NCBI GenBank assembly: GCA_046331545.1
Contig: JAXLQR010000002.1
Location: 3,286,001-3,350,000, forward strand
Direction: 5' to 3'
DNA from: JADJVL01 sp046331545
GTDB lineage: Bacteria > Acidobacteriota > Holophagae > Holophagales > Holophagaceae
Length of the DNA stretch: 64,000 bases
Under the pieces are notes generated by a model. That model made no database searches, had not been told where the DNA came from, and saw only the letters and a program-made list of their open reading frames with translations. Positions within the stretch are counted from its first letter, which is position 1. The number at the start of each line of letters is the position of its first letter. The position numbers and the translations under genes are program-made. This document shows positions 8,374-15,515 of this stretch, piece after piece.

Positions 8374-8388
8374 CCGGCCTCAGGCCGG
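8374..8388. terminator. Short palindrome between convergent genes
   Basis: CCGGCCTCAGGCCGG is a perfect 6-bp inverted repeat with a 3-nt loop. It lies directly after the radical SAM stop and contains the stop codon of the convergent methyltransferase gene. It may act as a weak bidirectional terminator. Confidence 0.35.
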
Positions 8389-9060
8389 GCGGCGGAGGAG
8401 CACCACCGCGTGGCCGAAGCGGGCGCGGGGCGAGCGCCGCAGCTTGGCCGCCACGGCCTCGCCGCACAGCGCCCCGAGGATGGCCTCCGCGTCCCCGGCG
8501 GAATCGAAGCGCAGCTCGGTCTCCAGGCGCTCCGCGACCTGGAAGCCGTGGGTCTCGAGCAGCGCCTTCACGCCGGGCTCGGCCCCGTAGCCCGCGCAGT
8601 CCCGCAGCTCCTGGAAGTCGCCCTCCCAGTGGTTCTCCACCAGCCACGCGGCGCCGCCGGGGCGCAGCACCCGCAGGGCCTCGTCCACGGCGGCCTCCCG
8701 GGCCGCGGGCCGGAGGTAGGCGAGCACCCAGGTGGCGAGGAACCGGTCGGCGCCGCGGTCGCGGAAGGGCAGGGCCTCCGCCCGCGCCCGCACGAGGGCG
8801 AGGCCCGGGTTCGAGGCCCCGGCGAGGCCCAGCAGCGCGGGGCTCGGATCCGTGGCCACGTAGCGGCCGCAGGCCCGGGCCAGCTCCGCCGTGTAGCGCC
8901 CCGTGCCGCAGCCCACCTCCACCGCCGTGGCGCCCTCGAGGTCCGCCAGGGCGCGGAGCCGCCCCACGATGCGGCCCTCGGGGTCCTCCGCCCGGCAGAA
9001 GGCGGCGAAGATGTCCGGCCGTTCCCGGTAGATCCGCGGCCAGGGTTCGGCGTGGGGCAT
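8380..9060 (-). CDS. Class I SAM-dependent methyltransferase
   Basis: 226 residues from ATG 9060; an in-frame GTG at 9075 would add five residues and neither has a strong ribosome site. The Rossmann motif I is AVEVGCGTGRYT, motif II ends in ATDPSPALL, and the post-II region is LPFRDRGADRFLATWVLAYL, where UbiE/BioC-type enzymes also carry a D. EALRVLRPGGAAWLVE is motif III. It transfers a methyl group from SAM. Substrate is unknown; nothing in the neighbourhood suggests a quinone or biotin pathway. It is convergent with the radical SAM gene. Confidence 0.85.
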   Translation of the reverse strand: MPHAEPWPRIYRERPDIFAAFCRAEDPEGRIVGRLRALADLEGATAVEVGCGTGRYTAELARACGRYVATDPSPALLGLAGASNPGLALVRARAEALPFRDRGADRFLATWVLAYLRPAAREAAVDEALRVLRPGGAAWLVENHWEGDFQELRDCAGYGAEPGVKALLETHGFQVAERLETELRFDSAGDAEAILGALCGEAVAAKLRRSPRARFGHAVVLLRRPA

Positions 9061-9155
9061 GGTCCACGGTAGCACCCGGGCTGGCCCCGCGCGGAGGCCC
9101 GCGACCCGGGGAGGCTGGAGGCGGCCCTTCGCGGAGCCTCGGGGCGCCCGGGGAC

Positions 9156-9524
9156 TCAGTCCAGCCCCAGCTCCTCCAGCCGCGCCTCGTCGATGCCGAA
9201 GGCGTGGCCGATCTCGTGCATGACGGTGATGGCGATCTCGTCGGCGAGCGCGTCCTCCTCGAAGTCCTCCTCCAGGGGGCCGCGGAAGATCAGGATGCGG
9301 TCCGGCAGGAGTCCGGGATCGGCGCCGCGCTCGGGGAGGGGCGTGCCCAGGAAGACGCCGTAGAGGGCCTCGTCGGGCGCCATGCCCAGGGAGTCGAGGA
9401 GCTCGGCCTCGGGCCAGTCCTGGACCTCGATGCGCACGCGGTCCAGGTGCCGGCGGAACTCGGCGGGAAGGGCGGCCAGGGCCTCGTCCACGCGGGCGAG
9501 GAAGGGGTCGCGGCGGCGGGCCAT
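9156..9524 (-). CDS. Zincin-like metallopeptidase family protein (PF06262 type)
   Basis: 122 residues, the normal size for this family. HEIGHAFGIDE near the C-terminus gives zinc ligands His103 and His107, catalytic Glu104 and probably Asp112 as third ligand. The middle contains LYGVFLGTPLPERG and DRILIFRGPLEEDF, strands usual in the family. These small cytoplasmic zincins are widespread in actinobacteria and acidobacteria, and no substrate has been established. The upstream lipoprotein gene ends 11 bp before the start, so both may share a transcript. Confidence 0.85.
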   Translation of the reverse strand: MARRRDPFLARVDEALAALPAEFRRHLDRVRIEVQDWPEAELLDSLGMAPDEALYGVFLGTPLPERGADPGLLPDRILIFRGPLEEDFEEDALADEIAITVMHEIGHAFGIDEARLEELGLD

Positions 9525-9535
9525 GGGACCGGGGC

Positions 9536-9913
9536 TCAGGACCTGGGGATGTCCTTGGTGGCTTCGTAGACCACGGTGCGCTGCTCCTTCTGGACCAGGC
9601 GCGCCTGGTAGGTGGCGCGCTTCCCCGCCGCGTCCACCTTCACCGTGGCTTCCAGCCGGGAGCCGCTGACGGGCTCGTCCAGCACCGCGCTCCCGGACTT
9701 CCCGGGCAGCACCCGGAAGGGCCGCGTGGTGAGGGTGCCGCGCCCCATCTGGTCGGTGACCGAGGCGATGCAGACGAAGCCCGCCGTCGCGTCGGGGCTG
9801 ATCTCGAGCATGAAGCGGTAGCGCCCGTAGCCGCTGGCGTCGGCGGGCTCCGGGGTCCGGCAGGCCGCGAGGCCGGCGAGGGCGAGGATCGCGGGAAGGA
9901 GGGCTCGGCGCAC
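9536..9913 (-). CDS. Small lipoprotein of unknown function
   Basis: 125 residues from a GTG start with a GGAG site. The N-terminus MRRALLPAILALAGLAAC is a lipoprotein signal with lipobox LAAC (Cys18), so the mature protein is lipid-anchored. The remaining residues form a predicted all-beta region (YRFMLEISPD, GFVCIASVTDQMG, RLEATVKVD, ATYQARLVQKEQRTVVYEA). I recognise no family. It may be cotranscribed with the zincin gene 11 bp downstream. Role unknown. Confidence 0.7.
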   Translation of the reverse strand: MRRALLPAILALAGLAACRTPEPADASGYGRYRFMLEISPDATAGFVCIASVTDQMGRGTLTTRPFRVLPGKSGSAVLDEPVSGSRLEATVKVDAAGKRATYQARLVQKEQRTVVYEATKDIPRS

Positions 9914-9982
9914 GGGGACTCCGGAGGGGCTGGATGTACGGTGGCAGGATCGCCCCGGGAGTTCCAGGCGCCGGGCCGGCGC

Positions 9983-10726
9983 TCAGGCGGGGAAGTCCGC
10001 CAGGTCCGCCTCGCCCGCGCGGCCGAAGACCCGCTCGTAGGCGATCCAGTGGACGCCGAGGGTGAGGGGCATCAGCAGCAGGGCGCCGACGTAGCAGAGC
10101 ATCAGGCCGAGGAAGGTGAGGGCGAAGGTCGCCAGGGCCAGGACCACGAGGCCGCCGAGGTTGGCCCAGGCGGCGCGGAAGCTCAGCTTCACGGCGTCCA
10201 GTCCGGCGAGGCCGCGGTCGGCGAGGAGGGGGAAGGCGAAGGTGAAGAGGAGGTTCACCAGGGTGGAGGCCAGCAGGATGAGGGCGATCATCCCGGCCCA
10301 GAGCAGGCAGAGCCCGGCGGCGGCGCCCCCGGCCAGCCCCTCCGAGTGCTGTCCCGCCGCCGCGAGGCCGACGGTGCCGAACACCGCGCCGAAGACCAGC
10401 ACGAGGACCAGGGGCAGGACGACCACGAGGCTGGCGGCCATCATCAGCAGGGCGGCGATGAAGGCGTCCACGAAGCGGTCGAAGCCCTTGAAGAGGAGGT
10501 CGAAGCGCACCTCCTCGCCCCGCGCCCGGGCCCGGTGGCAGAGGAAGATGCCCACCATCATCGGGCCCATGAGGATGCCCATGGGGCCCAGCCCGCCCAC
10601 GAGGACGCCCACGAAGGTGACCCCCAGGAAGAGGGCGTACCGGTCCTTGATCCGTGCCCAGGCCTCGGCATAGAGCGCTCCCGGGCGCAGGCTGGCCCGG
10701 ACGAAGGGGAGGTCGGCGGGGGCCAT
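9983..10726 (-). CDS. Polytopic membrane protein of unknown function
   Basis: 247 residues with about six hydrophobic segments, arranged as two related halves with a central Gly/Ala-rich loop. The first half begins GALYAEAWARIKDRYALFLG and the second LDAVKLSFRAAWANLGGLVV; both have the amphipathic A-W-x-x-x-K/L entry helix seen in DUF2189/BPSS1780-like integral membrane proteins. The likeness is structural only. The start ATG is 13 bp after the stop of the upstream gene for the large exported protein, so cotranscription is likely. Confidence 0.65.
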   Translation of the reverse strand: MAPADLPFVRASLRPGALYAEAWARIKDRYALFLGVTFVGVLVGGLGPMGILMGPMMVGIFLCHRARARGEEVRFDLLFKGFDRFVDAFIAALLMMAASLVVVLPLVLVLVFGAVFGTVGLAAAGQHSEGLAGGAAAGLCLLWAGMIALILLASTLVNLLFTFAFPLLADRGLAGLDAVKLSFRAAWANLGGLVVLALATFALTFLGLMLCYVGALLLMPLTLGVHWIAYERVFGRAGEADLADFPA

Positions 10727-10739
10727 GGGGTCGCCGGGG

Positions 10740-12482
10740 CTACTGCACGTCGCTGACGCGGCCGTTGAGGAAGGTGACCTTCAGGCTCCCGTAGACGTGG
10801 ATCTTCTTGGCACCGAGGTCCACGGTGTTCTTCGGGCGGCCCAGGATGGCCTCCACCTCGGCGGGGGTCATGCCGAGGGTGACGGTGCCCGGGGCCGGGG
10901 CCTCGGCGGGGCCCTGGGCGATGACCGCCTGCTCGGCGGCGTTGGCCTCCCGGGCGGCGGCGGCCAGGTCGGCGGCGGCCTCGGGGTCGGCCTGCAGGGC
11001 GGAGGCGTAGGGCGACGGGGTGCTGCCGGCGGCGCCGGCGGGCAGGGCGGGCAGGCCCTCCTTGCCGGAGCCCTCCTGGAGCTGGGCGAGGCCCTGGTCC
11101 ACGGTGGCCTGCATGTGGTTCTGCATCTCCTGGAGGTCGGCGACGCGGATGGAGAGGGCGGTGCCCCTGGGGCAGACGGCATTGCGGCTGGCCATCACCC
11201 ACACGTCGGCCCACTCGGCGGTGGGGGAGGGCGTCTGGAGGACCTGGAGGACGTCGCCCTCCACCAGGGCGCATTCGTCGATGCCCACGTGGGCGGTGAT
11301 GGGCGTGTTCACGAGGAAGACCCGGGGGCCCTTCGCGCTGAAGATGGCGGGGGCCTCCGTGGCGCTCATGGCGCTCTGGGCGGGGGCCCGCCCGTAGCGC
11401 TCCTCCTCCATCCGGGCCTCGTCCATCTGGCGGCGCACTTCGTCGGCGATGGCCTGCTTCACCTCCGGGGTCAGCGGCGTGGCGGTGCCGTAGGCGACCG
11501 GGGGCGCGGCGCTGCTGGCGTTCTGGGCGACGAAGGCGGCCTCCAGGGTGGTGGCGATGAGGAAGTCGGCGAGCCAGAGGGAGGGGCTGCCGTAGGTGGG
11601 ATAGGGGGTGAAGTAGCCGCCGTAGTAGCCGTACCAGGGCCGGGCCTCCCAGCCCCAGCGCCAGCGCACCGGGTGGGCCCAGGGGCGGTAGACCCAGGTG
11701 TAGAAGGCCGGCCGGTAGTAGCGGGGCCGCGCGTAGACGGGGTAGGTGAAGGCGCCGTAGGTCCAGGGCCGGTAGAGCCGGGGATGGGCCACGCCGTTCA
11801 GGACGTAGGTCCGCTGCACGAGGGTGACGTTGCGGATGACCACGGGGCGCTGGACGTACCCCGCGCGGCCGGTGGCGTTGGCGACGATGACCCGGTTGCC
11901 GGGCCGGGTGACCTCGACGATGCGGGTGCCGGTGGCGGTGTGGCGGATGACGGCGCCGGCGGGGGTGCGGACCTCGCGGATGGCGCCGGCGGGAGTGCGG
12001 TGGATCTCGGCGCCCTCCCGGGTGCGCACGACGACGCGGGGCGGCGCGATCCGGGCGGCGGGGGCGGGCGTCGGGGCGGGCATGGGCCGGGGGACCGGCG
12101 CGGGCCGGAGTTCAGGCCGGGGCGTCTCCCGGCGGGGCTCCGGGCGGATCTCAGGCCGGAACTCGGGCCGGGGCTGCGTCCGGGGCTCGGGCCGGGCGTC
12201 GCGGCGCTCGTCCCGGTGCTCCTGGCGCTCCTGGCGGACGTCGCGGCGCTGCTCCTGCCGCTGCTCGTGCCGCTCCTGGCGGGCCTCCTGCTTCTGCTCC
12301 CGCTTCTCCTCCCGCTTCTCCTGCCGGGCCTCCACCTTCCGGGGCTCGGGCCGGTGCTTGTCCTTGTCCTTGTCGTCCCCGGCGGAGGCGAAGGTCCCGG
12401 CGGCGAGGGCCAGGGTCAGGGCGCCGAGGCGGAGGGAGCGCAGGCTCCCGGACGGGATGGGGGCGAGGATGCGCGTGGCCAT
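10740..12482 (-). CDS. Large exported R/E-rich and W/Y-rich protein with BamE-like C-terminus
   Basis: 580 residues from the ATG with an AAAGGA site; the open frame continues upstream, but only as the shadow of the amidohydrolase gene. Order: signal peptide (cleaved near ASA, about 36), an extremely charged E/R/Q/K segment (about 38-120) that could be a single helix or coiled coil, a Pro/Arg linker, repeated short beta motifs (TPAGAIREVRTPAGAVIRH), a Trp/Tyr/Arg/Pro-rich stretch (about 240-310), then an SH3-like part (DECALVEGDVLQVLQ). The last 50 residues (LGMTPAEVEAILGRP, then VYGSLKVTFLNGRVSDV) look like a BamE/SmpA fold. Probably periplasmic or cell-surface. Function unknown. Confidence 0.75.
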   Translation of the reverse strand: MATRILAPIPSGSLRSLRLGALTLALAAGTFASAGDDKDKDKHRPEPRKVEARQEKREEKREQKQEARQERHEQRQEQRRDVRQERQEHRDERRDARPEPRTQPRPEFRPEIRPEPRRETPRPELRPAPVPRPMPAPTPAPAARIAPPRVVVRTREGAEIHRTPAGAIREVRTPAGAVIRHTATGTRIVEVTRPGNRVIVANATGRAGYVQRPVVIRNVTLVQRTYVLNGVAHPRLYRPWTYGAFTYPVYARPRYYRPAFYTWVYRPWAHPVRWRWGWEARPWYGYYGGYFTPYPTYGSPSLWLADFLIATTLEAAFVAQNASSAAPPVAYGTATPLTPEVKQAIADEVRRQMDEARMEEERYGRAPAQSAMSATEAPAIFSAKGPRVFLVNTPITAHVGIDECALVEGDVLQVLQTPSPTAEWADVWVMASRNAVCPRGTALSIRVADLQEMQNHMQATVDQGLAQLQEGSGKEGLPALPAGAAGSTPSPYASALQADPEAAADLAAAAREANAAEQAVIAQGPAEAPAPGTVTLGMTPAEVEAILGRPKNTVDLGAKKIHVYGSLKVTFLNGRVSDVQ

Positions 12483-12571
12483 GGCCGGTCCTTTCGGATC
12501 CCGCGCGGGATCGGGGCTTGGAATGGGGACACGGTACCACCGGGAAAGGTTGGGGGCCTGCCCGGGAAGGC

Positions 12572-14020
12572 CTAGTACTGTCCGTAGCGCCCCTTCACGG
12601 AGTCGAAGAGCTTTGCGGGGTCGTAGCCGACGCCGTCCTTGAAGACCAGCTCCACCTTCTCGAGGTCCTCGATGGTGGCGGCGGGGTTGCCGCGCACGAC
12701 CATGAGGTCGGCGTCGAAGCCCGGGGCGACGGAGCCGATGCGGTGCTCGAGGCCCAGGAACGTCGCGCCGTTGTGGGTGGCGATGCGGATCGCCTCCACG
12801 GGGCTGAAGCCGGCCTCCACGAGGAGCTCCACCTGGCGCCAGTCGCTGATGCCGGGGATGGTGCCGCCGTTGCCGGTGGGGTCGCAGCCGGCGAGGAGGA
12901 GGCCGCCGGCGGCGACGAAGGCGCGCTCGAGGGCCATGGCGCGCTTGAAGATGGCGGTGGGACCGTCCGGCGGCCTCGACGCGATGCGGTTGCGGGCATA
13001 GAGGAAGGCCTCCCGGGCCTGGGGGCTCAAGACCTCGAGGGCGAGGGGCCGCAGGGGCGGGCGGTTGGGGACCATGTGCTCGAAGACGGGCAGGGTGGAG
13101 GTGACGGCGATATGGTTCGCGATGAGCTTGGCGAAGAGGGCCTTGGCCACGGGGCCCTCGGGGTCCATGGCCATGGGCGTGGTGCCCAGGGGCGCGCTGG
13201 AGGCCTTGTCGGGGACCTTGCCGGGGTCGAGCTGGGTGTTGACGATGAAGCCGTGCTCCAGGTCGTCGATGCCCAGGTCGGCGGCCTCGTCGTAGGTGAC
13301 GGAGCTGAGGTGGCCGGTGACCTTGAGGCCCCGGGCGTGGGCGGCCTCGATGGCGGCCTTCAGCTCGGCCCGGGTGATGTTCATGTAGGCCTTGAAGGAG
13401 GTGGCCCCCGCGTCGGCCCAGAAGTTGACGAAGGCCCTGGCGTCGTCGGGGCCCTTCAGCGGGTGCATCTGCATGAAGGGGCTGCCCGCGCCTTCGAGGT
13501 AGGGCGCGGTGACGTGGATGTGGGGCCCCGGCAGCTTCCCGTCGTCCACGAGGCGCTTGAGGTTGAGGTCCGCGTAGGGCTCCACGCTGCCCGTGGTGCG
13601 GATGGTGGTGACGCCCGCCGCGAGGTACAGCCGCGGCGCCGAGAAGGTCATCTGCGGCACCAGCAGCGGCGCATCCGACGACGCGTCCGCCTTCATGTTC
13701 GGCCGCGCGATGTGGAAGAGGTGGTCGTGCATCCCCACCAGCCCCGGCAACACCGTCGCGCCGCGCAGGTCCAGCACCGTCTGGTTGGGAGCCGCAGCCA
13801 CGTCCGCGCCTGGCGAGATGGAGGCGATCTTCCCTCCCTCGAGGACCACATTGCGGTCCTCCATCGGAGGATTGCCCAGGCCGTCGATCACGCGCACGTG
13901 GGTGAGCACCACCCGGGGGGAATCGATCTTGATGTAGCGGGCGACGTCGGGGGAGGGTTGGGCTAGGAGGGCGCCGGACAGTAGAGATGAAATCAAAAAT
14001 GAACGAAGACAATATTTCAT
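12572..14020 (-). CDS. Exported amidohydrolase family protein
   Basis: 482 residues with a signal peptide (about 1-20, ending ALLAQ). Complete set of subtype I amidohydrolase metal ligands: H98-x-H100 in MHDHLF, carboxylated Lys210 in TSFKAYM, His237 in TGH, His256 in LEHGF and Asp380 in GCDPTGN. The C-terminal RIGSVAPGFDADLMVVRGNP closes the composite beta-domain. It belongs to the imidazolonepropionase/prolidase-like metal-dependent hydrolases and probably cleaves a cyclic amide or peptide in the periplasm. Its first dozen codons are AT-rich, because the 5' end lies at the edge of the islet next door; ACGGAG precedes the ATG. Confidence 0.88.
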   Translation of the reverse strand: MKYCLRSFLISSLLSGALLAQPSPDVARYIKIDSPRVVLTHVRVIDGLGNPPMEDRNVVLEGGKIASISPGADVAAAPNQTVLDLRGATVLPGLVGMHDHLFHIARPNMKADASSDAPLLVPQMTFSAPRLYLAAGVTTIRTTGSVEPYADLNLKRLVDDGKLPGPHIHVTAPYLEGAGSPFMQMHPLKGPDDARAFVNFWADAGATSFKAYMNITRAELKAAIEAAHARGLKVTGHLSSVTYDEAADLGIDDLEHGFIVNTQLDPGKVPDKASSAPLGTTPMAMDPEGPVAKALFAKLIANHIAVTSTLPVFEHMVPNRPPLRPLALEVLSPQAREAFLYARNRIASRPPDGPTAIFKRAMALERAFVAAGGLLLAGCDPTGNGGTIPGISDWRQVELLVEAGFSPVEAIRIATHNGATFLGLEHRIGSVAPGFDADLMVVRGNPAATIEDLEKVELVFKDGVGYDPAKLFDSVKGRYGQY

Positions 14021-15515
14021 CTATACTCCGTTGAAAGAAATTAGCTTAGGGGTATTAGTTTGATATATGACATATTCATCTTTAAATTGTCAGTAATAAT
14101 TCAATGGGATTATCTTGGCCAATATGAATTCCTAACCCCTCAAATAAAAGAATTAAAATAGGGACGAGTGTTGAGGCCGGAAATGGAATTATCTCTTCCG
14201 AATTAGATTTGAAATAATCTTGCATTTCTAGAGGTAAAAGATATGACTTCTTTATATGAGTTGGGATCTGCAATGAATTCTCGAGAAGTATTGGAATCCC
14301 GTATTTTTTGCAGTGCTCAAAATATTGTGGCTTATCAATATACGGACATTTGCCCCCTGTGTTTGTTGTTTTAACAGCACAAAGTAAGTCTCTATGGTCC
14401 ATCGTTCTTTTTTTAATATCAATTATGGTATTTAGGAAGCAGGAAAGGATGACTCCTACTTGCGTTAGATCTAATATTTTAAGATCTTCGCTCTTTTTAA
14501 TATCCACCATTGTTATAAGTTCTTTTTTGTGTTTGAATCTAGGATCCTTCATGTACCCATCGATCGAGAAACTATTAATGGGTATTGAGATTTTAAATCT
14601 CCCATTATGCCAAAAGCGCAGCGTTGGGAGGAAGTAGTAAAAGTGGTTTTCTTGGACATACCTAGCTGTGAACCCATATTTAGATGGGAAAACATGGTCA
14701 AAGTTGAGGGAGAACGGAGTCTTTCTCTCGCAACAAATAGTTTTGAAGTCATCAATCTTTATTTGATTGAGACTGCTTTCATCCGAGCTTTGTGGGAGAA
14801 GATAGATGTGTAAAATCGAGTCTTCTGATTGCTTTTTATGCAAATGTGGGGAATCATCAATAAATTGCTTTAATAGTGTATCGGCGCTTGCACTTTTATC
14901 GAACAGCCTGTCGATTGCGTACCTGTTTGTTTCGGCCTCCGGCTTCGAGTGATCCGCAGTTCTTTTATATATTCGCCCAGATGAGTGCACATAGGGCGGT
15001 TCCTCTCCTTCACTTATTTTAACGATCAATATGTATTTATCCGCATCTAATTCAATCTCAGCGCATGGGCCTTTAATAGTCTTTGTTTCAAAATATACCG
15101 TAGGGAATGAATGAGCACTTGAAGCTTCTCTAAGTCGAGTGAGCAACGTGTCTAAAACTTCTCCGTTGATCCCTATAAATTTATCAGCGGCATGAGTCGC
15201 GGTGTGTTCTTTGATTCCAAAAAAAATCCATCCGCCATAAGTGTTGGCGAAAGATGTTAAATGTTTGGCGATATCTTTAAGGTCAATCAGATCTTGCTTG
15301 TAATCAATGTACCAACCTTCTGAGACCTCTTTCAAGACATGCAAATCCCTGGATTCTACCTCGTGCAAGGGTTTTCGGAAGGGATCCAGCATTGGTGTAT
15401 CTATTGAGAATTTAAGATAACCCCATTCATATTGTTATAGATAGCTTGATTAGATCGGGGGATTTGAATGTCTTGCGTCGGACAATCATGGCGAATGTGT
15501 TTGGCTCGTCCATTC
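13983..15515. other. AT-rich genomic islet
   Basis: Base composition changes abruptly from about 70% GC to well under 45% GC at both edges, at about 13983 and 15515. The segment carries one gene (AlbA_2 domain protein). Codon use in it is A/T-rich at third positions, unlike every other gene here. No integrase, transposase, tRNA or clear terminal repeat is seen at either edge. It includes the first codons and ribosome site of the amidohydrolase gene. Horizontal acquisition is inferred from composition. Confidence 0.8.
14082..15392 (-). CDS. AlbA_2 (Schlafen-type) domain putative ATP-/nucleic-acid-binding protein
   Basis: 436 residues. Residues about 25-150 match the AlbA_2 domain: GWYIDYKQDLIDLKDIAKHL, then TSFANTYGGWIFFGIKEH, and IYKRTADHSKPE at the end. 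The acidic/lysine start, the N-x-x-G-G-x-I-x-F-G-I turn and the R-x-x-x closing strand are the family hallmarks. The domain is found in Schlafen proteins and in bacterial regulators or defence-linked proteins. Residues 150-436 form an unrecognised region. It is a lone gene in an AT-rich islet and has no clear ribosome site. A defence role is possible but not shown. Confidence 0.8.
   Translation of the reverse strand: MLDPFRKPLHEVESRDLHVLKEVSEGWYIDYKQDLIDLKDIAKHLTSFANTYGGWIFFGIKEHTATHAADKFIGINGEVLDTLLTRLREASSAHSFPTVYFETKTIKGPCAEIELDADKYILIVKISEGEEPPYVHSSGRIYKRTADHSKPEAETNRYAIDRLFDKSASADTLLKQFIDDSPHLHKKQSEDSILHIYLLPQSSDESSLNQIKIDDFKTICCERKTPFSLNFDHVFPSKYGFTARYVQENHFYYFLPTLRFWHNGRFKISIPINSFSIDGYMKDPRFKHKKELITMVDIKKSEDLKILDLTQVGVILSCFLNTIIDIKKRTMDHRDLLCAVKTTNTGGKCPYIDKPQYFEHCKKYGIPILLENSLQIPTHIKKSYLLPLEMQDYFKSNSEEIIPFPASTLVPILILLFEGLGIHIGQDNPIELLLTI

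Noticed and set aside
14308..14813. Two small plus-strand open frames inside the AT-rich islet
   Set aside because: They lie antisense to the AlbA_2 gene, with no start signal or recognisable domain.
13983..15515. Insertion sequence or integrative element
   Set aside because: There is no transposase, integrase, terminal inverted repeat, target duplication or flanking tRNA; only composition and one cargo-like gene mark the islet.
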